Source: JARBUG01 sp035628915
Lineage (GTDB): Bacteria > Bacillota > Sulfobacillia > Symbiobacteriales > Symbiobacteriaceae
Direction of reading: 5' to 3'
NCBI GenBank assembly: GCA_035628915.1
Contig: DASPIW010000030.1
Coordinates: 1-64,000, forward strand
Length of the DNA: 64,000 nucleotides
The notes beneath the pieces were generated by a model, which ran no database searches, was not told the origin of the DNA, and saw only the letters and a list, made by a program, of their open reading frames with translations. A program made the translations under genes and the position numbers. The stretch's first letter is position 1. Each line of letters begins with the position of its first letter. This document shows positions 6,652-15,016 of this stretch, in pieces.

Positions 6652-7464
6652 CTAACTCCCCGTCCCGGTATAGTATCGGCTGCCCCACTCCCAGAAGCGA
6701 TAGACGCACGCGATCACCATCAGCCCCACAAGCGGCGTGGCCCAGGCCGTGAGCGGCACGCTTAGCTGCCCCGTTCGCTCCAGGAGCACGTGCGCCGGAA
6801 AATAGTTGATGAACGCAAACGGTACGGCAAATGTCAACACGATCTGCAGGGAACGGTGGTAGATGGAGACCGGATAGTTGATGAGCTGGCGGGCCGGAAA
6901 GACGATCGACCAATAAAACGTATACGTCCGGGTCGTCCAGAATGCCAGGGTAGCCACGAGAATCAGGGCGGCGCCGAGGATCAGCCCGCCGCCGCAGGCC
7001 GTCAGGACAAGGTAGATCAGCTTGACGGGGGTAAGGCTCAAGCCCGTCGCCCTGAAGGCGAAAATGAAGGCCGCAATCGAGAAGGCGAACTGCCCCATGC
7101 CGCCAATGGGCGACTGGCTGCCGAGCACATGAAACAAGGGATTCATGGGGCGCAGCAGGGCCCGGTCGAACGTACCGTTGCGCACCTGATCCTCGAAGCC
7201 GTGGAGACTGAAGAAGAAGCTGACGGCAAACCCCCAGGCCAGGATCGCCAGGGAATAGAGCAGGACAATCTCCTCCAGGCGCCACCCGCCGACCTCGCGA
7301 AACCGCTGCGTCAGCCAGAACAGGTTGATGAACTGGCCGCCATAGGTCATGACCATCGAAATGATCATCGCGACAAAGTTGACCCGGTACTGCATTTGTG
7401 AGCGGGCCTGTGCCCGGGCCATGCGCCACCAGCAACTGAAGTCGTGCTTCCATGTCCCGAGCAT
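6652..7464 (-). CDS. ABC-2 type transporter permease (DUF990-like)
   Basis: 270 residues with six predicted membrane segments. The motif GTFDRALLRPMNPLFHVLG after the second segment pair is typical of ABC-2 permeases of the DUF990 group, which export drugs, lipids or peptides in pairs with a second permease and an ATPase. It begins 3 bases after the upstream permease gene ends. No ATP-binding subunit is encoded nearby. Confidence 0.82.
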   Translation of the reverse strand: MLGTWKHDFSCWWRMARAQARSQMQYRVNFVAMIISMVMTYGGQFINLFWLTQRFREVGGWRLEEIVLLYSLAILAWGFAVSFFFSLHGFEDQVRNGTFDRALLRPMNPLFHVLGSQSPIGGMGQFAFSIAAFIFAFRATGLSLTPVKLIYLVLTACGGGLILGAALILVATLAFWTTRTYTFYWSIVFPARQLINYPVSIYHRSLQIVLTFAVPFAFINYFPAHVLLERTGQLSVPLTAWATPLVGLMVIACVYRFWEWGSRYYTGTGS

Positions 7465-7467
7465 TTT

Positions 7468-8238
7468 CTACCCTCCCTGCATGACCAACTTGCCGCTGCC
7501 GGCCCGCCACATGGCGGCGAGCACACCGGCGCCGAGGACGGCCCACAGGACCTGCAGCCCCAGCGCTTGCATCAGTCCGGCGCCGCTGAGGGCGCCCGAC
7601 AGGATGGCCGAGGGTACAAAGTAGACACCCGCCCACGGCAGGAACCGGGCAACGTTGCCCACCCACACCGGCAGGTAATAGAGCGGAATAAAGGCGCCGG
7701 ACAGGAGGCTGTTGGCAATACCGAAAAGCTGCTCTGCTTCGTCAAATTGGACAGTCCACAGGGCGATCAGGGTGAGCGAGACCTGCATGGTCGCGTTGAT
7801 CACCCAGCCCACAAGCCCCGCCAGCACAAACAGGGCGATCTGCCCCGGCGCCGGCTTGGGGAGGCCGAAGGCTACCCAAATGATGATGTACACGGGCAGC
7901 GCCCGCAAGAGCCTGAACAGGCAGCGGCCGAAGAAGTCGGCCAGGATGCGCAGAGGCAGAGCGACGGGCTTGATCAGTTCCAGACCGACGTCGCCCTGAC
8001 GGAATTTGCCGCTGATCTCCCAGACCGGCAGGAAGTGCAGTTCACCTAGAAACTGGTTGCCAATGATGTAGATCATCTGCCGCTGCAGCGCCGCAGGGTC
8101 GCCGCGCAGGAGCGCTGTCCAGATGCCGGCATAGAGCACAAACCAGATCAGACTGGACAGGATGCCCAGCCAGCCTTCCACCCGATAGGCGGCCTGCTGC
8201 CGGAAACCCTGCGTGACAAACGCATAGATAACACGCAT
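7468..8238 (-). CDS. ABC-2 type transporter permease, partner subunit
   Basis: About 256 residues with six predicted membrane segments. The N-terminus AYRVEGWLGILSSLIWFVLYAGIW and the loop RQGDVGLELIKPVALPLRIL are typical of the first permease of DUF990-type pairs. Start ATG 8238 follows a GGGGGG stretch. The frame is open much further upstream, but that part only mirrors cheX on the other strand. It forms a two-gene operon with the next permease; the ATPase must come from elsewhere. Confidence 0.82.
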   Translation of the reverse strand: MRVIYAFVTQGFRQQAAYRVEGWLGILSSLIWFVLYAGIWTALLRGDPAALQRQMIYIIGNQFLGELHFLPVWEISGKFRQGDVGLELIKPVALPLRILADFFGRCLFRLLRALPVYIIIWVAFGLPKPAPGQIALFVLAGLVGWVINATMQVSLTLIALWTVQFDEAEQLFGIANSLLSGAFIPLYYLPVWVGNVARFLPWAGVYFVPSAILSGALSGAGLMQALGLQVLWAVLGAGVLAAMWRAGSGKLVMQGG

Positions 8239-8410
8239 GGCGGTTGTGACCCCCCTGAGATCATTTAGACGATCAAGAGGGACCAAGTGTTCCGGATCGG
8301 TGAGTTGCCTAGGGCCGAATGGTTCGCCACTGCAAATAATACCCAAAACAAGGATTTTGCCTGGGGTTTGCGGAATCAGTACAGGCACATTTCTTTTAGA
8401 TAAGGCGGTC

Positions 8411-8893
8411 ATGATCACCACTATGAAAGCCGAAGTCCTGAACGCCTTTCTCAATGGGGCGACCAACAGCCTCATGAGAGAGACGAAGGCCCCGGTTCGG
8501 CGCACCGGTCTGCACATGGACCCTTCGGACCAGGTTTCGGACGAGGTCACGGTATACGTGGCCATCGTCGGACGCGTCCGGGGCATGGTCCTGGTAGGCA
8601 TGCCGGCAGCGACCGCCCGTATGATCGCCGGGAGCATGGTTGGCGAGCCGCAGAAAGAACTGACGGAGATGGGCCTCAGTGCGATTGCCGAACTGGGCAA
8701 CCTGATTGCGGGCGGCACCCTGGTGGAGCTTGAGCAGGTGGGAATCAGCAACTGCGACATCACGCCGCCGACGATCATGATCGGGCGGAGGTCCCGCATC
8801 TCCACGCTTGGCCTGCCCCGGTTCATCATTCCGCTGAGCACGGTCCACGGCGACCTGAACATACATGTAGCGGTTGACATTATGCCCGGGTAA
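8411..8893 (+). CDS. cheX: chemotaxis phosphatase CheX family protein
   Basis: 160 residues. The motif AIAELGNLIAGG matches the ExxN active-site helix of the CheC/CheX/FliY phosphatases, which remove phosphate from CheY. One such helix is present, as in CheX. ATG 8411 follows AAGGCGG closely, and ATG 8423 is an alternative. No other chemotaxis gene adjoins it. It may serve a dispersed chemotaxis set or another response regulator. Confidence 0.8.
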   Translation: MITTMKAEVLNAFLNGATNSLMRETKAPVRRTGLHMDPSDQVSDEVTVYVAIVGRVRGMVLVGMPAATARMIAGSMVGEPQKELTEMGLSAIAELGNLIAGGTLVELEQVGISNCDITPPTIMIGRRSRISTLGLPRFIIPLSTVHGDLNIHVAVDIMPG

Positions 8894-8919
8894 CGCCGAT
8901 CATCTTCCCCATAGAAAGG

Positions 8920-8955
8920 AGACCTCACGCCTTGACTGGCTGTGAGGTCTTTTTG
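8920..8955 (+). terminator. rho-independent terminator of cheX
   Basis: Stem AGACCTCAC-GCC / GGC-GTGAGGTCT with one bulged T, then TTTTT. It overlaps the 3' end of the convergent EamA gene. Confidence 0.85.
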
Positions 8956-9830
8956 GCGTTCGCCCTCTCCCGCTGTTGGGCCGCTACGGCGCCCGTGACG
9001 ACCAGGAAGATGCCCAGTGACTGGAGCGGACTGAGGTGCTCATGCAGGGCCGCTGCGGCCAGCAAGGCGGTAAAGACGGGCTCCAGCGTGCTGATGATGG
9101 CCGCCCGGGTCGGCCCGACCCTGGGCAGCCCGGCGAAGAACGTGATCATGGCGAGTATCGTGGAAAAGAGCGCCAGTCCGCCACCTGCCAGAAACGCCCC
9201 GACCCCGGGAACCGCTGGCCTGGCTGCGGCTGCCGCCACCAGGGAAACGATGAGGGCGCCCGTTGTCACGTATGTGGCCGACACCGTCGGGGCGATGCCG
9301 CGAGTCCAGGCATCGCTGACGACGATGTACATCGTGTACAGGCCCGCGGAGCTCAGAATGAGCAGGGCGCCGGTCCACGTAAAGCCGCCCAGGTCGCTGC
9401 CGAGCAACAGCCAGGTGCCGGCGGCGGTCAGCAGAAGGCCGGCCAGCCCCGTGCGGGTAATGCCTTCACCCCGAACCAGACCAACCACGGCGACAAATGC
9501 CGGATATGTATAGAAGAGCCCGGTGGCCAGGCTCGCCCCGATATGCTGGAGCGCGACAAAGTAAAGCATGGAGACCATCCCCATGCCAAACCCGCCCAGC
9601 ACCGTGAGCCGGAGCTTCTGGCGGGTGCTGAGGCCGTGCGACTCTCCGCGCAGGGCGACCGTTGCCCAAAGCAGGGCCGCTGCAATCGAATACCGGATGG
9701 CCAGCAGGCTGACAGCGTTGGCCCCGAACTGATAGGAGAGCTTCCCGAAAATCGGGTTGGTCGAGTAGCCAAGAGCGGAAAGCGCTACGAGCGCTGCACC
9801 GACCGTTGCTGAATTCGTTTTTGTACTCAT
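8925..9830 (-). CDS. EamA/DMT-family transporter
   Basis: 301 residues with ten hydrophobic segments arranged as two EamA repeats. The segment GYSTNPIFGKLSYQFGA near the start and STLEPVFTALLAAAALHEHLS near the end are family hallmarks. DMT proteins export metabolites such as amino acids; the substrate is not predictable. The start chosen is ATG 9830; upstream in-frame residues are not protein-like. No strong ribosome site is visible. Confidence 0.85.
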   Translation of the reverse strand: MSTKTNSATVGAALVALSALGYSTNPIFGKLSYQFGANAVSLLAIRYSIAAALLWATVALRGESHGLSTRQKLRLTVLGGFGMGMVSMLYFVALQHIGASLATGLFYTYPAFVAVVGLVRGEGITRTGLAGLLLTAAGTWLLLGSDLGGFTWTGALLILSSAGLYTMYIVVSDAWTRGIAPTVSATYVTTGALIVSLVAAAAARPAVPGVGAFLAGGGLALFSTILAMITFFAGLPRVGPTRAAIISTLEPVFTALLAAAALHEHLSPLQSLGIFLVVTGAVAAQQRERANAKKTSQPVKA

Positions 9831-9874
9831 ATCTGCGATTTTATCGCCCGGTAATGAAAAAAAGTAGGGGCATC

Positions 9875-9901
9875 TGAAAGAAACTGCGAAGACTGCGCGT
9901 A
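9875..9901 (+). promoter_or_regulatory. candidate ECF-sigma (SigW-like) promoter
   Basis: TGAAAG at 9875-9880 and CGTA at 9898-9901 are 17 bases apart. This resembles the TGAAAC-N16-CGTA promoters of SigW-type ECF sigmas and lies just upstream of an ECF sigma gene. It would imply autoregulation. Confidence 0.4.
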
Positions 9902-9927
9902 TTACCGGGTGAAAGGAGGCGAGAAGG

Positions 9928-10524
9928 GTGGACGAACGCGAGGCCATCGACCGGTGCCAGGACGGCGACAAGAACGCCTACGCCACAATCGTCGGGCAGT
10001 ATCAGTCCCAGGTGCTCGCGCTATGCCTGCGCATGACGGGCTCCCGGGAAGATGCAGCCGATGTGGCTCAGCAGGCGTTCATCCAGGCGTACCGGCACCT
10101 GGACCGGTACGACCCCGGTCAGCCCTTCCGCCCCTGGCTGTACAAGATCGCCACCAACGAGTGCATCGCCTTCCTGCGCCGGACGCGTAAACACCAGGCA
10201 TCGCCGGCGCCCGACGAGGTGCTGGAAAACGTCAGTGACCCGGCGGACGGGGCCCCGTCCATCGTGGACCTGGCGGAAGACCGGGAGCGGGTGCGAGCCG
10301 CGGTCGCCCAACTCCCCCTCCCCGCACGGCAAGTGGTGGTGGCGTACTACTTTCAGGAGCTCGGCTACCAGGAGATCGCCCGGCAGACAGGCATTCCGAT
10401 CGGTACGGTGGGAACGCTTCTGCACCGGGCAAAACAACAGCTCCGCAAATTGTTGACGGAAACGGAGGTGCAGCCAGATGCAGCACGTTCAACCCGAACT
10501 CCTGCAGCGCTTCCTGGCCGATGA
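9928..10524 (+). CDS. ECF-family RNA polymerase sigma factor
   Basis: 198 residues. Region 2 (DAADVAQQAFIQAYRHLDRY, about 47-66) and region 4 with its helix-turn-helix (ELGYQEIARQTGIPIGTVGTLLHRAKQQL) are both clear. It directs transcription in response to an envelope or stress signal relayed by the anti-sigma factor encoded next, whose gene overlaps it by 47 bases. GTG start with AAAGGAGG upstream. First gene of a three-gene operon. Confidence 0.92.
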   Translation: MDEREAIDRCQDGDKNAYATIVGQYQSQVLALCLRMTGSREDAADVAQQAFIQAYRHLDRYDPGQPFRPWLYKIATNECIAFLRRTRKHQASPAPDEVLENVSDPADGAPSIVDLAEDRERVRAAVAQLPLPARQVVVAYYFQELGYQEIARQTGIPIGTVGTLLHRAKQQLRKLLTETEVQPDAARSTRTPAALPGR

Positions 10525-10999
10525 GATCGATCTGATGGAAAGGGAGTCCGTGTCCGAGCATCTGGCCACCTGCGGGGAATGCGCCGCTCTGCTGGCGCAA
10601 GTGGCCGCCGATGATGATGCGCTGGCACAGGCTCTGCATCTCGATGAAGCCGAAGCTGGATGGATCGCATCGGTTGACCTGACAGAGCCGGTGCTGGAAC
10701 GAATCCGGCCCTGGTACAAGGAACCGGTGACCCTGACGATTTTGGTTGCGTTCGTACTGCTTACCGCCTACCTGTTTGCCCAGATGAGCAGTCTGATCGG
10801 CAGGCAATTGCGGTGGGGCGGCCCGGTGGACTTCCTGGTTGACGCCGTGCGGGGCATATTTCCCGCCGTCCTTCGACTGTTGGTCTATATCGGGCAGGGC
10901 GGTCTGCTGACTGCCGTTTGGCCGGCGTTGGCCCTGACCGCCCTGATCTGGCTGATGCGTTCCCGTTGGATGAAGAAGGAGGATAAGACAAATGCGTAA
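10478..10999 (+). CDS. zinc-finger anti-sigma factor, membrane-anchored
   Basis: 173 residues. The N-terminal zf-HC2 motif (H29 within SEHLATCGECAALL, the HxxxCxxC pattern) marks a ZAS-type anti-sigma domain. Two membrane segments follow (about 88-110 and 140-165), so it is an integral membrane protein that should hold the upstream ECF sigma inactive. The gene overlaps the sigma gene and the next gene, indicating translational coupling. Confidence 0.85.
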   Translation: MQHVQPELLQRFLADEIDLMERESVSEHLATCGECAALLAQVAADDDALAQALHLDEAEAGWIASVDLTEPVLERIRPWYKEPVTLTILVAFVLLTAYLFAQMSSLIGRQLRWGGPVDFLVDAVRGIFPAVLRLLVYIGQGGLLTAVWPALALTALIWLMRSRWMKKEDKTNA

Positions 11000-12110
11000 G
11001 CTTTGGTTCGGTATGCTGACAACCCTGATTCTGCTGTTTGCGGCGGTGCCCTCGGCGTTTGCCATCGATATGCGGGAAGGCGTGCGGGTGACCGTGGAGA
11101 AAGGCGAAACCGTCAACGACGACCTGTTCCTGTTCGGCAACACGAATATCATTGACGGCACCGTGAACGGCGATGTGTTCGCTTTCGGGCAGGATGTGCT
11201 GGTGCAGGGCACCATCAACGGCAACCTGGTGGCCGGTGCCTCACGGGTAGAGATCGCCGGCAATGTGACGGGATCCGTCCTGGCGGGCGCTAACACCGTA
11301 ATCGCCAGCGGCCGGGTGGACAACACATTTGTGGCCGGCGGCTCCCGGGTGGAGACCGATGCAGCCGCCTCGATCGGGCGCAGCCTCGTGGTGGGGGCCG
11401 ATCATTTCAAGCACGACGGCACTGTCGGGCGGGGCGCCCTGATCGGCGCCAATTCGGCAACGTTCAACGGCCGGATCGGACAGGAACTGCAGGCCTGGGT
11501 CAACAACCTGACGATCAAGGGCACGATTGAGGGTCCGGTCACGTACACGAGCGGCCACGAAGCGGTTTTTGATCCGGCTGCGAAAACCGGACCGGTTACG
11601 TACCATTACGCCCGGACCAACTGGGACCGCACCCACTACCCGGCCTTCCGGTGGTGGTCCGTGGTCAGTCTCATCGGCTTCGTGGGATTCGGCTTGCTGA
11701 TTCTGGCCCTCTTCCCGGTCCTGCGCCGCACATTCCCGCAGACGGTCGTGGAGAAGCCGTGGCAGGTGCCCCTGACCGGTCTGATCACCTTCGTGGCGTT
11801 CCCGTTTGCGTTCATCATCCTGCTGCTGACCGTGGTGGGTATCCCGTTCAGCTTCATGACGATGGCGGCCCTGTTCGTCATGGTCTTCATCGGCCAGATG
11901 CTGGTGGCATACACGGTTGGTAAGCTGATGGGCGAGTATGTCCCCTTCATGGCCGGTTGGAACTGGCCCCTGCTCTATGTGGTCGGCGCTGTAGTGGTGG
12001 TCGGTCTCAAGGCGATTCCCGGCATCGGCTGGTTCTTCGGTCTCACCTCGCTGCTCTATGGTCTGGGCGGCATGCTCTGGCTGTTGGGCGGCAAGCACAA
12101 GGCAGCTTGA
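10992..12110 (+). CDS. bactofilin-like beta-repeat protein with C-terminal membrane domain
   Basis: 372 residues. A signal peptide (1-24, ending SAFA) is followed by a repeated short-strand domain (about 30-200) of the type GTVNGDVFAFGQDVLVQGTING, like the right-handed helix of bactofilins (polymer-forming cytoskeletal proteins). A four-helix membrane domain (about 218-370) completes it. The signal peptide puts the beta-helix outside the membrane, unlike cytoplasmic bactofilins. Third gene of the sigma/anti-sigma operon, hence probably an envelope component made or sensed by that stress response. Confidence 0.75.
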   Translation: MRKLWFGMLTTLILLFAAVPSAFAIDMREGVRVTVEKGETVNDDLFLFGNTNIIDGTVNGDVFAFGQDVLVQGTINGNLVAGASRVEIAGNVTGSVLAGANTVIASGRVDNTFVAGGSRVETDAAASIGRSLVVGADHFKHDGTVGRGALIGANSATFNGRIGQELQAWVNNLTIKGTIEGPVTYTSGHEAVFDPAAKTGPVTYHYARTNWDRTHYPAFRWWSVVSLIGFVGFGLLILALFPVLRRTFPQTVVEKPWQVPLTGLITFVAFPFAFIILLLTVVGIPFSFMTMAALFVMVFIGQMLVAYTVGKLMGEYVPFMAGWNWPLLYVVGAVVVVGLKAIPGIGWFFGLTSLLYGLGGMLWLLGGKHKAA

Positions 12111-12130
12111 TCAGGTTTCTGGAACGATAG

Positions 12131-12162
12131 CAGGCTCCCCCGATGTTGGGGGAGCCTGTTCT
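12131..12162 (+). terminator. rho-independent terminator
   Basis: Eleven-bp stem CAGGCTCCCCC / GGGGGAGCCTG with a 6-base loop, then TTCTAT. Ends the ECF-sigma operon. Confidence 0.8.
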
Positions 12163-12170
12163 ATGCTGCG

Positions 12171-12974
12171 TCAGTCCAGGGGGACCATTCTCCGACGGCG
12201 CCCGATGAAGGTGGCGATTTCCCGATAGCCGACTTCCTTAAGCAGCGCCACGGCCCGGTCGAAACCGGCGGCGACCTGGCGCGGAGCGTGGGCGTCGGAC
12301 GCGAGCGTGACGGGGACGCCATGGTGGTGGCAACATGCGAGGAGTTCACCCCGGGGGTAGCAATCGTTGCAGGACTTGCGCCAGCCGGATGTGTTCAGTT
12401 CGACCGCAACACCCGTCTCCGCCAGCACCCGCACCGTCTGCTCCAGTAAGGGCGTGATGCCCCGGTCGGACAGGTGGCCCGCGGTTTTGATGCAGTCGAG
12501 GTGTCCGATGATGTCATATGCCCCGCTGCGGGCGACAGCCTGCGTGGCGTGCAGATAATCCGCGTAGATCTCCCGGGTGGATTTGCCGTCAGGGCGGTCT
12601 TCCCAGAAGATCGACCAGTCGCCCAGCCAGTGAACCGAGCCGATTACATAATCGAGGGGATATCGGCCCCAGAGCTCACGATAATGCTTCTCCCAACCCG
12701 GCAGCGCGTCGGACTCGACGCCAAGCCTGACGGCAATGCGGTCCGCGTACCGTTCGCGAACCTGCACCATTTCGGCGACGTAATGAGGCAGCTCGTGCTG
12801 CGACATTGCCGTGGACGGATATGGGTGCGGGTCACGGCCGAGGTGGTAAATCGGCGCGTGGTCGCTAAGGCCAATTTCGTCGAGTCCGGCGGCAATGGCC
12901 GCTTCCACGTAGTCGGCCATGTTCCCGGAGGCATGGCCGCAACGGTGATGGTGGGTGTGATAGTCGACGCGCAT
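12171..12974 (-). CDS. PHP-family phosphoesterase, histidinol-phosphatase (HisJ) type
   Basis: 267 residues. The N-terminal metal-binding motif DYHTHHHRCGHASG, the GLSDHAP motif near residue 36-42, the GHLDCIK segment and C-terminal TLASDAHAP are the standard PHP metal ligands. The layout and length match HisJ-type histidinol phosphatases, which hydrolyse histidinol phosphate in histidine synthesis. The paired enzyme hisC is in this window but 40 kb away, so the substrate assignment is tentative. Confidence 0.8.
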   Translation of the reverse strand: MRVDYHTHHHRCGHASGNMADYVEAAIAAGLDEIGLSDHAPIYHLGRDPHPYPSTAMSQHELPHYVAEMVQVRERYADRIAVRLGVESDALPGWEKHYRELWGRYPLDYVIGSVHWLGDWSIFWEDRPDGKSTREIYADYLHATQAVARSGAYDIIGHLDCIKTAGHLSDRGITPLLEQTVRVLAETGVAVELNTSGWRKSCNDCYPRGELLACCHHHGVPVTLASDAHAPRQVAAGFDRAVALLKEVGYREIATFIGRRRRMVPLD

Positions 12975-13104
12975 ATCAGGTCTCCTTCTTCCCTACTGCG
13001 TTACCATGGTAGACCACATATCTATTCATTGTCTAGATTTCGCCTAATCGTCCAGGGTGCTTCCCGCGAGGTTATGGTGGGGATCCAATATTCATGTTTG
13101 GGAA

Positions 13105-13134
13105 TTGACATATATGGGCAGGCCGTTCTTCAAT
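13105..13134 (+). promoter_or_regulatory. sigma-A promoter of the RND efflux operon
   Basis: A perfect -35 box TTGACA (13105-13110) and a -10-like box TTCAAT (13129-13134) are 18 bases apart, about 65 bases before the TolC-like gene. Confidence 0.65.
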
Positions 13135-13150
13135 GAGTGAGGACTCACTC
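13135..13150. promoter_or_regulatory. palindromic operator, probable TetR site
   Basis: GAGTGAG and CTCACTC form a perfect 7-bp inverted repeat around GA. It starts directly at the end of the -10 box, where a bound repressor would block initiation. A TetR-family regulator is encoded in the same operon at 14400-15002. Confidence 0.7.
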
Positions 13151-13197
13151 CGGCCCACATATTGGAAACCCGGAACTTACCAGAGGTGTGATGAAAT

Positions 13198-14310
13198 ATG
13201 GCAGCAAGGCGCCCGTCCCTCGCGGCAGCGGCCCTGCTCACGACCCTGCTGCTCGCCCCGCCCGGTGCGGCAGCAAATGCTCCGCCGACTGCCCAGACCC
13301 TGACGCTGCAGGAGGCCCTGGCTCTGGCCGAAACCAACAACCCCGGCGTGCGGCTCGCCGAGTACCAGGTGGCATCATCGCGCAACACGTGGGCCGCGGC
13401 CCCGGCCCAGGCGGCCAACCTGGGTCCGGCAGCAGCGCTTTACCTGCAGATGCAGTACGGCGTCACCCTGTCGCAGAACACCATCGCGCCGGAAGATGCC
13501 TCCCGCCAGGCGCAGGTCAACTTCGAGGACGCCGTCATTCAGTACTACACAGCCAGGCAGCAGGTTCGGCTCGGCACTTTGCAGGCCTACGTAGAGTGGC
13601 AGAAAGCTCACGCGCTGGTCGCTGCGCAGGAGAGCGCCCTCGCCCGGGCACAGACCCAGGAGTCGCAGGTACGCACGGCCTTTGAGGCCGGGGCCGTCGC
13701 CCGCTTCGACCTGCTGCAGGCGGAAGCCCAGGCGACGGGCCAGCAAGCCGCCCTGGCAGGCGCCTCCGCCATGCGGGACTCGGCCCGGGCCGCCCTGGAA
13801 CAGGTGACCGGTCAGATCCTGCCCGACGGCATGCACCCGGCAAGCGCTCTGCCGAGTTCGGGGGACGTGGCGCTGCCGGATGACCTGGCGGCGCTAACCG
13901 ATAAGGCCCTTGCGGAACGGCCGGACCTGCGTCAGGCCAAGCTCGACATTATTGCCCGCCGCGGGCAGCTGACGATGGTCGGTACCGGGTCCGGCGCGGC
14001 CGTGCTGCAACTGCAGGCGGCAGCCACCCAATATGAAATGGCCGTGCTGAAAGCCCGCACCGAAGTGCGGCAGAGCCTGGAGGCCTGCCGGGGCGCCCTG
14101 GCCGAGCTGCAGGCGCGTGAGCAGGCCCTGGGGCCGGCGCAGGAAGCCCTGCGCCTGGCGGAGCTGCGCTATGAAGCGGGTCTGGGCACCTACCTGGAGG
14201 TGCAGTCTGCGTTTGCGAGCGCCCTACAGGCCAACGCCGCCCGCATTCAGGCCGCCGCGAGCCTCGCTGTGCAAATGGCCAGGCTGTCCCAGGCTACCGG
14301 CGATCTGTAG
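13198..14310 (+). CDS. TolC-family efflux protein
   Basis: 370 residues. A signal peptide (about 1-26) precedes two halves of TolC/OEP-type coiled-coil helices (LTLQEALALAETNNP and ALTDKALAERPDLRQAKLDI are the usual segment starts). It is shorter than Gram-negative TolC (about 430-490) and the beta-barrel strands are hard to see. In an organism classed with the Firmicutes it may be a periplasm-side or cell-wall adaptor for the RND pump. First gene of a six-gene operon controlled by the promoter and palindrome upstream. Confidence 0.78.
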   Translation: MAARRPSLAAAALLTTLLLAPPGAAANAPPTAQTLTLQEALALAETNNPGVRLAEYQVASSRNTWAAAPAQAANLGPAAALYLQMQYGVTLSQNTIAPEDASRQAQVNFEDAVIQYYTARQQVRLGTLQAYVEWQKAHALVAAQESALARAQTQESQVRTAFEAGAVARFDLLQAEAQATGQQAALAGASAMRDSARAALEQVTGQILPDGMHPASALPSSGDVALPDDLAALTDKALAERPDLRQAKLDIIARRGQLTMVGTGSGAAVLQLQAAATQYEMAVLKARTEVRQSLEACRGALAELQAREQALGPAQEALRLAELRYEAGLGTYLEVQSAFASALQANAARIQAAASLAVQMARLSQATGDL

Positions 14311-14399
14311 GGAGTTGAAGGAAGGGGCGGACCGTTTCCGTCCGTAACTCCTGGCCAGCGGAAACGGTTCGAGCCTGACGAAACAAGGGAGGCAGCCAT

Positions 14400-15002
14400 A
14401 TGGAAACAACCCAGGAACGCATTCTGGCGGCAGCCCGCCAGTTGTTCGGCCAGTCCGGCTTCCGCGGCACCACGACGGCGGATATCGCCCGGACGGCAGG
14501 CATCGCTGAGGGCACCATCTATCGTTACTACAAGGACAAGAAGGAGCTCCTGATCGCCTGCGTTGAGCCTGCCATTCAGGAGATCATCCGGCGTGAAAAA
14601 GCGATCGTCCGGGACGGCACGCCCCGCGACCGGCTCCGCCGCCGCATGATCGAGCGAGTACGGGTGGTCCGGGAACACATCGGGATCTTCAACATCCTCT
14701 TCACCGAAGGCAAACACCACCCGGAGATCGCCCAAATTCTGATGCAAGAAGTCTCCCAGAGCATCACCGAGGACGAATGGCACGCCCTGGTGGAACTGCG
14801 GGGCTTCGACCCCGCTCAGGCGCCGCCTAACCCCCTGATCATGACCATCGGGCTGATGGCTGCCATCTGGGCGATGGTGATTCTGGAGCCCAACGCCGAA
14901 CAGCTTTTTGCCGGTTGGCCGGTGCAGGTCTACCCGTCGCGGCTGGAGTCCGACTTCGCCGATTTCGTCTGTTCCGCCTTGTTGGGCCGCGGACAGCAGT
15001 AA
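14400..15002 (+). CDS. TetR/AcrR-family transcriptional regulator
   Basis: 200 residues. The N-terminal helix-turn-helix spans about residues 9-55 (ILAAARQLFGQSGFRGTTTADIARTAGIAEGTIYRYYKDKKEL), and a ligand-binding helical domain follows. It is embedded in the efflux operon and probably represses it by binding the palindrome at 13135-13150. Efflux substrates would be natural inducers. GGGAGGCAGCC precedes the ATG. Confidence 0.92.
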   Translation: METTQERILAAARQLFGQSGFRGTTTADIARTAGIAEGTIYRYYKDKKELLIACVEPAIQEIIRREKAIVRDGTPRDRLRRRMIERVRVVREHIGIFNILFTEGKHHPEIAQILMQEVSQSITEDEWHALVELRGFDPAQAPPNPLIMTIGLMAAIWAMVILEPNAEQLFAGWPVQVYPSRLESDFADFVCSALLGRGQQ

Positions 15003-15016
15003 TGGAGTTGAAACCT

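Noticed and set aside
8239..8928. N-terminal extension of the ABC-2 permease to position 8928
   Set aside because: The extension lies antisense to cheX and is not hydrophobic. ATG 8238 has a good ribosome site and gives the usual permease length.
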